A DNA stretch of 11,137 nt from an uncultured Akkermansia sp. (GCA_904501955.1 CAJGCY010000084.1:1-11137); one strand, 5' to 3'. Positions 1 to 6,734 are shown, numbered from the stretch's first letter. Notes: generated by a model from the sequence alone, not told the origin. A program made the numbers and translations.

Positions 1-215
1 CTTGCTACGCCGTGGCTCGCCGGTCCTCGCCATTATATGTCGGCCTACGCTGCGTCGCTTCGCTCCGTCGCTCCGGGCTCAATTTTCTTTTTTTACGCTA
101 CCCGGGGTTCCGCGGCTTCGCCGCTCCACCGCCGGGCTATTATATAGCGCCCCTCCGGGGCTCTGAATTCCGCTCGCTATCGCTCGCAAACTGTTCTTCA
201 ACTTCCGATTTATAG
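1..215. repeat. Palindrome-rich non-coding repeat region, cut by window start
   Basis: This stretch is dense in short inverted repeats and reiterated cgtcgct/cgctc words. Clear hairpins are GCGGC-ttc-GCCGC at 112-124 and GCCCC-tcc-GGGGC at 149-161. A 67-codon reading frame crosses it (12-215), but the translation is low-complexity, tracks the palindromes and resembles no family I know, so I treat the region as non-coding. It ends with the 19-mer found at the right end of the MITE-like element at 6735-6888, suggesting it is the right part of a related mobile or REP-like repeat whose left part lies outside the window. That relationship is an inference from one shared end. Confidence 0.5.
195..213 (+). 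repeat. 19-bp repeat end, second copy at 6868-6886
   Basis: TCTTCAACTTCCGATTTAT is present here and, identically, at 6868-6886. A reverse-complement copy with 17 of 19 matches lies at 6737-6755. In the 6735-6888 element this sequence is the terminal inverted repeat, so the copy here probably marks the outer edge of a second element of the same or a related family. Confidence 0.65.
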
Positions 216-265
216 GGCAGTCCGGCAATGATCAAACAAACCGTCAATTTTCATTGCTAGAAAAT

Positions 266-308
266 ACACTGCACCCGGTGCTGCAACTGGGCAACACCGG
301 GTGCGTGT
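266..308 (-). terminator. Rho-independent terminator of tig
   Basis: A perfect 10-bp stem (GCACCCGGTG at 271-280 with CACCGGGTGC at 295-304) encloses a 14-nt loop. After a one-base bulge it is extended by ACAC/GTGT (266-269 and 305-308). Read on the minus strand, the hairpin is followed by a TATTTT tract. It begins 23 bp beyond the tig stop codon, the right position and orientation to end the tig transcript. Confidence 0.85.
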
Positions 309-331
309 AAGTTTGCTACTGTGCGCAGGCT

Positions 332-1636
332 TTACTCAGCCACCGTAACCTTGGCATTGCGTGCCAACAGGTCAAGCACCTTGGAGGTGATGATGGAGAG
401 GCGGATACCGGTCATGCGGTTCTCGCGCTGCAGCTTGCGGATGAAGCTCTTGAGGTTGTTCTCGCGAGCTTGGCGAGCCATGTTCTGGATGGCGTCCAGC
501 ATCTCGGCATCCGTAGCGGAAATGTGCTCGCGGTGAGCGATCTCCTGCAGGGCGAAGTACACGCGCAGGTTGCGCTCGGTCTCAGCCTTAGCCTCCTCGC
601 GCAGGGCGTCCATGTCCTTAGCGGCATCATAGTTACCGGCCTGGATAGCGGCGTACATCTTGCGCTGTACGGTGTTCTCATTCTCACGCTCTACGAGCTC
701 TGCGGGCAGAGCGAAGGTGAGCTGGTCAGCCAGCTTCTCGGAGATCTGGTCAGCCTTGGCCTCATCATTGCTGCGCTCCTTGTTGTGCTTGAGGTTCTCG
801 CGCACGATGTCACGAATCTCCTCCATGGACTTACCGGGCAGAGCGGTAGCGAAGAGCTCCTCCGTAACGGCGGGCACCTGCTTCTCGCGCACAGCCTTCA
901 CCGTGCAGTGGAACACAACCTCCTTACCGGCGATGTCGGAGATGGGGAAGTCCTCCTTGAGCGTAGCGGTGATGTCCTTGCTCTCACCGGCGGAAACGCC
1001 CACCAAGCCATCAGCCAGCTCGGGGATGAAGCGGTCATCCTCCAGGCTTACCCAGTAGTCCTCACGGCCCTCCATGAAGCCTACGGCCTTGCCGCAGTAC
1101 TCAGCGGTGGGCTTGCCCTCTACCGTCGTCTTGAAATCAACAACTACCACGTCACCCTTGGCGGAAGCGCGCTCTACCACCTCGTGACGAGCGGAAGTCT
1201 CGGCATACTTGTTGAGGGTCTCATCCACCTCAGCATCCGTCACCTCCGTGGAGGGAACGCTCACCTCAATACCCATATACTCCGGCAGCTCGAAGTCCGG
1301 AACGATGGTAAGAGTAGCAGTCAGGGTGTAAGCACCGTCCTCTGCAAACTCGCCCTGCGGGGTGCCGAAGTCAAGCACCTTCAGGTCGGGGTTCTCATCC
1401 AAGCACTTGTCCTGGAGCTGAGCCTTGAGGCGGCTCTCCAACTCCTCCTTCACCTCAGCGGCATAACGCTTCAAGACCACGCTCTTGGGAGCCTTACCCG
1501 GGCGGAAGCCGGGGATGCGTACGTTCTGGGCATAAGAAGCAATAATGCCATCCTTCACGGAGGCTACATCAGCTGCCGGTACGCTAGCCTTAAGCTCTAC
1601 CTGGCAATCACTTGTCTTGTTAATGGTAATTTCCAT
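332..1636 (-). CDS. tig: Trigger factor, ribosome-associated chaperone/peptidyl-prolyl isomerase
   Basis: Trigger factor is a cytoplasmic, ATP-independent chaperone that docks at the ribosome exit tunnel and shields nascent chains. The 434-residue product matches the usual family length (about 430). The N-terminal ribosome-binding domain carries the signature GFRPGKAP at residues 43-50, the same position as in the E. coli protein. An FKBP-type PPIase domain follows at about 158-250, with VVVVDF at 163-168 and the GxxxGE-like stretch near 210-218. A helical C-terminal substrate-binding region with many charged residues runs from about 255 to 434. I chose the ATG at 1634-1636 because the protein then begins METTIN-style (MEITINK), as family members do. 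An open frame continues upstream to 1861 but lacks family similarity. No Shine-Dalgarno sequence precedes the start. The gene is monocistronic, divergent from the GH2 gene and followed by its own terminator. Family assignment is very secure. Confidence 0.97.
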   Translation of the reverse strand: MEITINKTSDCQVELKASVPAADVASVKDGIIASYAQNVRIPGFRPGKAPKSVVLKRYAAEVKEELESRLKAQLQDKCLDENPDLKVLDFGTPQGEFAEDGAYTLTATLTIVPDFELPEYMGIEVSVPSTEVTDAEVDETLNKYAETSARHEVVERASAKGDVVVVDFKTTVEGKPTAEYCGKAVGFMEGREDYWVSLEDDRFIPELADGLVGVSAGESKDITATLKEDFPISDIAGKEVVFHCTVKAVREKQVPAVTEELFATALPGKSMEEIRDIVRENLKHNKERSNDEAKADQISEKLADQLTFALPAELVERENENTVQRKMYAAIQAGNYDAAKDMDALREEAKAETERNLRVYFALQEIAHREHISATDAEMLDAIQNMARQARENNLKSFIRKLQRENRMTGIRLSIITSKVLDLLARNAKVTVAE

Positions 1637-1675
1637 AATTATTGAGGATTGAAAATTGCAGAAAACTGTTGGTCT

Positions 1676-1704
1676 ATTTTGCCACATATCACCCTTTTTG
1701 GCAA
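1676..1704 (-). promoter_or_regulatory. Putative sigma70-type promoter of tig
   Basis: On the minus strand, TTGCCA (1699-1704, 5 of 6 matches to the -35 consensus) is separated by 17 bp from CAAAAT (1676-1681, 4 of 6 matches to the -10). Transcription would start near 1669, giving a leader of about 33 nt before the tig ATG. This is a sequence-match prediction only. Confidence 0.35.
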
Positions 1705-1800
1705 GCCGATAGTGTGTAATGACAAAGTTTTTCAGCAAAAAAAGGCAGCATTCGGGGTGAGGCAACACGGTCCTCCACGCGTAGGGCTGTGTTTTTTTGC

Positions 1801-1831
1801 TTGTCATGTGGCCGCGATTTTGGTATTTAAT
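1801..1831 (+). promoter_or_regulatory. Weak putative promoter of the GH2 gene
   Basis: TTGTCA at 1801-1806 is followed after 19 bp by TTTAAT at 1826-1831 (5 of 6 matches). A 17-bp spacing would use the poorer TATTTA at 1824-1829. The start codon is about 43 bp downstream and has no Shine-Dalgarno sequence. A small palindrome, ACTAT-tat-ATAGT, sits directly before the ATG (1860-1872). The call is tentative because the spacing is suboptimal. Confidence 0.25.
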
Positions 1832-1873
1832 AGAACGATTACGGGTTAAACCATCACGCACTATTATATAGTC

Positions 1874-4800
1874 ATGAGCACAAAATACCTATTCCCCCTA
1901 ATGGCGCTCAGCTTGGCCACCGCTACGGCAGGCGAGCGTGAGTCTTTCGATTTTGATTGGAAATTCAAATACTTCGGCGGTTATGACCCGGCTTTGGCGG
2001 GCTCCGCTGCTGCTGCAAACTCTCACCAAGGTGGTCACGCCGCGTCCAACGCAGTGGATGGCAACTTGGACACCCGCTGGTGCGCCCCGGACCAGAAAGC
2101 CGGCCACAAGCTGCTCATCCGCCCCGGTTTCGATGACCCCGTTAAGCTGTTTTTCATCTACTGGGAGAAGGTGTGCAACTTTGATGTTGTCATCACCGTC
2201 AAATGCAAGAACGGCAAGGTGTTCACCGAAAAGTTCAACGCAGGCGGTCAGGCTGCAGCTTTCATCATGATGCAGGATGACCCCCAGCCCATTGACTCCG
2301 TACTTATTACTGTAGAGGGCGGCACCTCCCGCTCGCAGTGGGCAAGTATCCGCGAGGTTATCTTCACCGGCGTAGACAACAAGCCCATTCCCGTCAAGCA
2401 GGGCGAAAGCGCCTATGTGCACGCCCTGCCCACCGCCTCTGAGGAGGGCTACAAGCCCGTGCAGCTGCCCCACGACTGGGCTATTGAGAGCGACTTCCTT
2501 GCCAATGAGCCGAACGAGACCGGCAAACTCCCGTGGAACGGCTGGGGCTGGTACCGCAAGAACTTCGATGTACCGGCTGATTTCGACCCCGCCAAGGATC
2601 GCTACTACTTGGATTTCGAGGGCGTGATGTCCAACCCCAAGGTGTACGTGAACGGTCAGCTCGCCGGTGAGTGGGCTTACGGTTACAACTCGTTCCGTGT
2701 GGACCTGACCCCGCACCTGAAGGCAGGCGAAAAGAACCTGATTGCCGTGATGGCCAGCAACCTGCCGCTCTCCACCCGCTGGTACCCCGGCGCAGGCATT
2801 TACCGCCACGTGTGGCTGGAGAAGACCGGCCCCGTGCACCTCACCCAGTGGCCCACCTACATCACCACACCCAAGGTGAGCGAGGACTCCGCCACCGTTA
2901 AGGTGCAGACCACCGTCACCAACACCGGCACGGAGAGCGCAGAAATCGTGGTACAGCAGCAGGTGGCAGGCATTCAGGCCTCCCCCGCCACCATCACCCT
3001 CGCCCCCGGCACGGAGGGCGTGGTGGAGCAGGAAATTCAGCTCGCCGACCCCAAACTCTGGAGCTGCGAGTCCCCCGAGCTCTACACCATGGAAACCACC
3101 GTGCTGATGAACGGCAAGGTCATCGACCGCAAGTCCTCGAACTTCGGCGTGCGCACCATCGAGTGGAAGAAGGAAGGCTTCTTCCTGAACGGCAAGCGCG
3201 TGAAGCTGCAGGGCGTGTGTGAGCACCACGACCTCGGCGCCCTCGGCGGTGCCTTCCACAAGCGCGGTTATGAGCGCAAGATTGAGAAGCTGAAGGCCAT
3301 GGGCTGCAACTCCATCCGCATGACGCACAACCCGCCCTCCCCCGAGGTGCTCGACCTGTGCGACAAGCACGGTATCCTCGTCATTGATGAGCTCTTCGAC
3401 ATCTGGAAGCGCCAGAAGTATGAGAAGGTGAACGGCTACCACATCTACTGGGAGAAGTGGTGGCAGCAAGACGTGCGCAACTTCATGCTGCGCGACCGCA
3501 ACCACCCCTGCATCATCGCTTGGAGCGGCGGCAATGAGGTGCCCGAGCAGAGCGCCCCGAACGATCCCAAGCGCCATGAGGAGAACATCGCCATCGCCAC
3601 CGGTCTGCGTGATGAGGTGCGTAAGTACGACACCACTCGCCCCTACACCGTGGGCTGTAACAACGCACACGCTTACAAGAACGGATTCTCCGAAACCATG
3701 GATGTGTACGGCTTCAACTACAAGCCGCATCTTTACGCAGACTTCCGCAAGACCCACCCCGAGACCCCCTACTACGGTTCCGAGACCTGCTCTTGCGTCG
3801 GCACGCGTGACACCTACGCCTTCCCGCTCTACTGGAACGTCGGCGGTGGTTATGACTACAAGAACACGGACATCCCGCACTTCCAGGTAAGCGCCTACGG
3901 CGTGGCCTCCACGCACTGGGGCTACTGCCCGGACATCGAGATGCACGCCCACACCCTCGCACCGGATGTTGCCGGTGAGTACGTGTGGACCGGTTTCGAC
4001 TACTTGGGCGAGCCCACCCCCTACAACCAGGACTCCTCCATCGAGAACAACTTCGCACACCTCCCCGCCGCCGAGCGTGAGGCCATCATGAAGCAGTACG
4101 AGCAGATGGGCAACAAAGCCCCCAGCCGCTCCTCCTACTTCGGCATCATCGACCTCGCCGGCTTCCCGAAGGACATCTACTACCTCTACCAGAGCCAGTG
4201 GAACCCCACCCTCCCGCAGGCTCACATCCTGCCGCACTGGAACTGGCAGGGCCGTGAGGGGCAGAAGACCCCCGTCATGGTCTTCACCTCCGGTGATGAG
4301 GCGGAGCTCTTCGTAAACGGCAAGAGCCAGGGCGTACGCCGCCGTGGTGAGGGCGAAACCTTCCGCCAGAAGGGTAACGACTCCAAGAACCACAAAGCCC
4401 CCTACCTCGACGTCAGCAAGAACCAATTCCGCTTCACTTGGGAAGACGTGGTGTATGAACCCGGCACCGTTGAAGTGGTGGTGAAGAAGGACGGCAAGCC
4501 CTGGGCTACCGCCAAGCGCGTGACCACCGGCGACTCCATCGCCGTCACCCCCGTGGTGGACCGCTCCACCATCGACAACGACGGCCACGACCTCGCTCAC
4601 ATCGAGCTTGCCCTGACGGATGCCAACGGCAACGTCGTGCCCACGGACTGCCGCAAGGTGGAGTTCTCCATCGAGGGTCCTGCCGTGCTCGCAGGTTTCT
4701 GCAACGGCAACCCCATTGACCAGACCGGCCTGCAGAGCACCCGCCAGAAGTTCTTCAACGGTCGCATCTTGGCCGTTGTGCGCAGCAAGCGCGGCGAATC

Positions 4801-4879
4801 CGGCACCGCCACCGTCACCATCAAGGCAGAGGGTCTGCCCGAGGTGAAGGTGCCCGTCACCATCGCCCCGGCTAAATAA
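1874..4879 (+). CDS. Secreted glycoside hydrolase family 2 enzyme, probable beta-galactosidase
   Basis: This 1001-residue protein has a signal-peptide-like start (hydrophobic YLFPLMALSLATATA, likely cleavage near residue 20), so it acts in the periplasm or at the surface. The GH2 sugar-binding domain begins at 24-34, is interrupted, and resumes at about 190-318 (LPHDWAIESDF; GNxWYRK-like WGWYRKNF). The interruption at about 41-166 resembles a discoidin/F5-8C fold, with AVDGNLDTRW at 60-69. An Ig-like domain spans about 319-428 and the TIM barrel about 429-775. The expected acid/base is E555 in WSGGNE and the nucleophile E637 in YGSET. C-terminal DUF4982-like (about 795-865, ELFVNGKSQG) and GH2-C5-like (about 885-998) domains complete it. 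This architecture is typical of gut-bacterial GH2 beta-galactosidases acting on host or mucin glycans. No NxK beta-glucuronidase motif is apparent. Codon use is strongly biased to C- or G-ending codons, consistent with high expression. Substrate is inferred; the family is secure. Confidence 0.93.
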   Translation: MSTKYLFPLMALSLATATAGERESFDFDWKFKYFGGYDPALAGSAAAANSHQGGHAASNAVDGNLDTRWCAPDQKAGHKLLIRPGFDDPVKLFFIYWEKVCNFDVVITVKCKNGKVFTEKFNAGGQAAAFIMMQDDPQPIDSVLITVEGGTSRSQWASIREVIFTGVDNKPIPVKQGESAYVHALPTASEEGYKPVQLPHDWAIESDFLANEPNETGKLPWNGWGWYRKNFDVPADFDPAKDRYYLDFEGVMSNPKVYVNGQLAGEWAYGYNSFRVDLTPHLKAGEKNLIAVMASNLPLSTRWYPGAGIYRHVWLEKTGPVHLTQWPTYITTPKVSEDSATVKVQTTVTNTGTESAEIVVQQQVAGIQASPATITLAPGTEGVVEQEIQLADPKLWSCESPELYTMETTVLMNGKVIDRKSSNFGVRTIEWKKEGFFLNGKRVKLQGVCEHHDLGALGGAFHKRGYERKIEKLKAMGCNSIRMTHNPPSPEVLDLCDKHGILVIDELFDIWKRQKYEKVNGYHIYWEKWWQQDVRNFMLRDRNHPCIIAWSGGNEVPEQSAPNDPKRHEENIAIATGLRDEVRKYDTTRPYTVGCNNAHAYKNGFSETMDVYGFNYKPHLYADFRKTHPETPYYGSETCSCVGTRDTYAFPLYWNVGGGYDYKNTDIPHFQVSAYGVASTHWGYCPDIEMHAHTLAPDVAGEYVWTGFDYLGEPTPYNQDSSIENNFAHLPAAEREAIMKQYEQMGNKAPSRSSYFGIIDLAGFPKDIYYLYQSQWNPTLPQAHILPHWNWQGREGQKTPVMVFTSGDEAELFVNGKSQGVRRRGEGETFRQKGNDSKNHKAPYLDVSKNQFRFTWEDVVYEPGTVEVVVKKDGKPWATAKRVTTGDSIAVTPVVDRSTIDNDGHDLAHIELALTDANGNVVPTDCRKVEFSIEGPAVLAGFCNGNPIDQTGLQSTRQKFFNGRILAVVRSKRGESGTATVTIKAEGLPEVKVPVTIAPAK

Positions 4880-4902
4880 GCCCCTGCTCCGCATCCCCTT
4901 CC

Positions 4903-4938
4903 ATCCCCCGCTGCACCTCCCCGCAGCGGGGGATTTTT
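4903..4938 (+). terminator. Strong rho-independent terminator of the GH2 gene
   Basis: A perfect 12-bp stem (ATCCCCCGCTGC at 4903-4914 with GCAGCGGGGGAT at 4923-4934) encloses an 8-nt loop and runs into TTTTT (4934-4938). It begins 23 bp after the GH2 stop codon and separates that gene from the hip operon. Confidence 0.93.
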
Positions 4939-5060
4939 GTGTTCCGCCGGAAACGCGGCCTGAGCGCCGGCTTTTTCAAACTCAGCTCCTCCAAAAATGG
5001 CGTAACACCCCGTACAAATTGTTTTTTGCGAACGTACAAGCTATTTTGGGTAAAAGCATC

Positions 5061-5089
5061 TTGACAAACGCCATTTCACACCATAATAT
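5061..5089 (+). promoter_or_regulatory. Strong sigma70-type promoter of the hip operon
   Basis: A consensus -35 TTGACA (5061-5066), a 17-bp spacer and TAATAT (5084-5089) precede the hipB ATG by only 8 bp. The predicted transcript start (about 5096-5098) falls on or beside the start codon, so the mRNA is probably leaderless or nearly so. Two CGTACAA direct repeats lie upstream at 5011-5017 and 5033-5039, 22 bp apart. Their role is unknown. Confidence 0.75.
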
Positions 5090-5103
5090 AACCACATATG
5101 GTG
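5079..5103. promoter_or_regulatory. Candidate HipB operator over the -10 and start codon
   Basis: CACCATA (5079-5085) and TATGGTG (5097-5103) are perfect inverted repeats 11 bp apart, covering the -10 element and the hipB ATG. The right arm is also part of CCACATATGGTGAA (5092-5105), which differs at one base from CCATATATGGTGAA at 6675-6688. HipB-family repressors bind inverted repeats in their own promoter, so autoregulation here is a reasonable inference. Binding of this particular sequence is not shown. Confidence 0.55.
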
Positions 5104-5313
5104 AAACAAGAAGAAATCGGCGCCCTCATCAAAGCTCGCAGAATGAAAGAACGCGTGAGCTTGGAAGATTTAGCCGCTTTGACCGGAGTTGGCATTAATA
5201 CCCTGAGCCGCCTGGAGCGAGGGGTGGGCAACACGCGCCTCAATGTTTTGCTCACCGTCACCAATGCCTTGGGACTCCACCTCACCGTTACTCCCAACAA
5301 AACATCATACTGA
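5098..5313 (+). CDS. hipB: HipB-like XRE-family repressor/antitoxin
   Basis: This 71-residue protein is almost entirely one XRE/Cro-type helix-turn-helix domain. Helices 2-3 correspond to residues 21-42 (SLEDLAALTGVGINTLSRLE), followed by the LNVLLTVTNALGL helices typical of HipB proteins and a short tail. In hipBA and hipBST systems this protein binds operators as a dimer, represses the operon and helps restrain the kinase toxin. It is the first gene of a tight operon, with 5 bp before the next gene. The start at 5098 is fixed by the promoter, which leaves no room for a longer protein. No Shine-Dalgarno sequence is present, consistent with a leaderless start. XRE identity is secure; the HipB role rests on the neighbours. 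Confidence 0.88.
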   Translation: MVKQEEIGALIKARRMKERVSLEDLAALTGVGINTLSRLERGVGNTRLNVLLTVTNALGLHLTVTPNKTSY

Positions 5314-5318
5314 GATTC

Positions 5319-5663
5319 ATGAGGGAAAGAAAAGCCACCGTTTACGTCAAAAACAAACCTGCCGCGGTGCTGGTTGAGCACGCGCAGCCGGGGAGCCGGC
5401 GTTACGAGTTACAATATCTGCCGGACTATTTGGAGCAAAAACCTTGTTTTCCCATCAGTCTGCGGCTTTCCCCCCGCCCCGCCCCCTACTTTGCAGAGCA
5501 CCTTTTTCCCTTTTTCCAAAACATGCTGCCGGAGGGTGAAAATAAAAAATTGACGTGCAAAGCCTGCAAGTTGGATGAGGATGACCTCTTCGGCATGCTG
5601 GTACATTTAGCTAAGTATGATACCGTGGGCGATGTAACCGTGCAAGAAATCACGAACTCATGA
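5319..5663 (+). CDS. hipS: HipS-like protein: stand-alone HipA N-terminal domain, likely antitoxin
   Basis: The 114-residue protein corresponds to the N-terminal (couple_hipA) subdomain that classical HipA carries fused to its kinase. Recognisable parts are the opening beta-strand (KATVYVKNKPAAVLVE, about 5-20), the hallmark FFQNMLPEG at residues 65-73, and the closing VGDVTV at 103-108, equivalent to the GAVTL end of this domain in HipA. In the E. coli O127 HipBST system the separate HipS is the main antitoxin and binds the HipT kinase. Here the gene sits between the HTH gene and the kinase and overlaps the kinase start by 4 bp (ATGA), which implies translational coupling and balanced production. 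The protein contains no tryptophan, although HipS of E. coli is reported to use a Trp to block HipT. F65 or F66 might serve instead. The domain call is strong; the antitoxin role is inferred. Confidence 0.85.
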   Translation: MRERKATVYVKNKPAAVLVEHAQPGSRRYELQYLPDYLEQKPCFPISLRLSPRPAPYFAEHLFPFFQNMLPEGENKKLTCKACKLDEDDLFGMLVHLAKYDTVGDVTVQEITNS

Positions 5664-6604
5664 AACCGCTTTTCTCAGAATACACCCCCGCAGAACGAGC
5701 CCGGATGTTCGAGGGCAAGGCGGCCTCCCCTCTTTTACCGTACCGTTACAAGGCTAAAGGATTAGGAGATGACTTACCGGCATCCACCGGCTCGCTCTCC
5801 GTATCCGGTGCTCAACAAAAACTGGGAGTATGCCTTGAAAATGGCCTCCTGCGCATCGCGGAACCGGGCGAGCAGAGTACGCACATTCTGAAACCCTGTG
5901 CCGACAGCCGTTTTACCCTGAATCACGATATGCCCGCCAATGAGTTATTTTGCCTCAGCATGGTGGCAAAACTATTCAAAATTCCTGAGGTCCACGCCAC
6001 GCTATGCTTTTTCAGTGACGGAGTGCCGGCATACCTGACGAAGCGCTTTGACGTATTGCCGGACGGCTGCAAACGGCACGTCGAAGATATCGCCTCGCTT
6101 TCTGAAACGGAGGTTCAGGGAGATAGCCTCAAAAAATATCAGGGCAGTTACGAGCAATTAGCCGCCATCATCGCGGAAACCTCCACGGCTCCCCTGCTGG
6201 ATTTACGCACCTTTTTCAAACTGGTGCTGGTAAACTATTTACTGTGCAACGGCGACGCCCACGCCAAAAACTTTTCCATGATGGAGCATGATGACGGAGC
6301 TTGGAGATTGGCTCCGGCGTATGATATTCTGAATACGCGCCTGCATGTGGCGGACTCCCCCTTTGCTATGGGCTCAGGCCTATTTGCTGATGGCCGCAAA
6401 TGCCATAAGGGTGACATGCGGAATCACTTTACAGAATGGGCTGAGTGCATCGGCCTGAATGCCAAATTCGCAGCAAAAGAAATCAACAGAGCACTCACCT
6501 CCCTCCCGGAACTATTGCTGCAACTGCAAAAATCTCATCTCTCTCAAAAGGCGCAACGCGTTTTCCGATACCATATCCGCCAGCGATTCCTGAGTTTGAA
6601 ATGA
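5660..6604 (+). CDS. hipT: HipT-like serine/threonine kinase toxin (HipA C-terminal kinase)
   Basis: At 314 residues this is shorter than classical HipA (about 440) because the N-terminal subdomain is encoded separately. The Gly-rich autophosphorylation loop is SVSGAQQK at 47-54, with two serines (S47, S49) in the SxS arrangement described for HipT. K78 in THILKP is the likely ATP-binding lysine, and KRFD lies at 128-131. The catalytic signature CNGDAHAKN at 196-204 gives D199 as the presumed catalytic base and N204 as a metal ligand. The D in LAPAYDI (D222) corresponds to the second metal-binding Asp. All key residues look intact, so the kinase is probably active. HipA phosphorylates GltX and E. 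coli HipT phosphorylates TrpS; the target here cannot be read from sequence. The start overlaps the hipS stop by 4 bp. I see no terminator beyond the AT-rich palindromes at 6608-6691. Confidence 0.9.
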   Translation: MKPLFSEYTPAERARMFEGKAASPLLPYRYKAKGLGDDLPASTGSLSVSGAQQKLGVCLENGLLRIAEPGEQSTHILKPCADSRFTLNHDMPANELFCLSMVAKLFKIPEVHATLCFFSDGVPAYLTKRFDVLPDGCKRHVEDIASLSETEVQGDSLKKYQGSYEQLAAIIAETSTAPLLDLRTFFKLVLVNYLLCNGDAHAKNFSMMEHDDGAWRLAPAYDILNTRLHVADSPFAMGSGLFADGRKCHKGDMRNHFTEWAECIGLNAKFAAKEINRALTSLPELLLQLQKSHLSQKAQRVFRYHIRQRFLSLK

Positions 6605-6607
6605 GCG

Positions 6608-6629
6608 TTTTAACCATATATGGTTAAAA
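6608..6629. promoter_or_regulatory. Perfect 22-bp palindrome centred on CCATATATGG, candidate operator
   Basis: TTTTAACCATA (6608-6618) is followed directly by its exact reverse complement (6619-6629). The core CCATATATGG matches the hipB promoter site (CCACATATGG) with one difference. It starts 4 bp after the hipT stop codon. It could be a downstream HipB-binding site, the remains of a second promoter/operator, or an AT-rich transcription-ending hairpin. Confidence 0.6.
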
Positions 6630-6667
6630 TTAACCTTCAACGCATCTACAAACAAAACCGAATGCCC

Positions 6668-6691
6668 AAATTCGCCATATATGGTGAATTT
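6668..6691. promoter_or_regulatory. 24-bp palindrome, second downstream candidate operator
   Basis: AAATTCGCCATA (6668-6679) pairs with TATGGTGAATTT (6680-6691) at all but one position (G6674 opposite T6685). It contains CCATATATGGTGAA, which matches 13 of 14 bases of the hipB start-site element. Its centre is 61 bp from that of the first downstream palindrome. The right arm ends in a five-T run (6689-6693), so a weak terminator role is also possible. Confidence 0.55.
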
Positions 6692-6734
6692 TTGCTCAGA
6701 TTCCTCTTTGATCAATTCTGATACAGCAACTACT

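Noticed and set aside
12..215. A possible 67-residue protein on the plus strand
   Set aside because: The frame runs through palindromic repeats and its last residues simply translate the shared 19-bp element end. The same residues reappear in an unrelated frame near 6870.
470..1645. A 391-codon open frame antisense to tig
   Set aside because: It is a low-complexity Leu/Gly/Ser/Val translation with no domain, fully inside a secure trigger factor gene on the other strand.
1637..1861. An N-terminal extension of trigger factor up to 1861
   Set aside because: The added 75 residues have no family similarity and cover the probable promoter. The ATG at 1636 gives the normal trigger factor length and N-terminus.
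1861..1871. CTATTATATAG before the GH2 start also occurs at 137-147
   Set aside because: It is an 11-bp AT-rich word with unrelated flanks. It is most likely coincidence, although a small regulatory palindrome before the ATG cannot be fully excluded.
1898..4894. A 998-codon open frame antisense to the GH2 gene
   Set aside because: It is a shadow produced by the strong codon bias of the GH2 gene. The translation is Gly/Val/His-rich without any recognisable domain, while the plus strand encodes a complete GH2 enzyme with catalytic residues.
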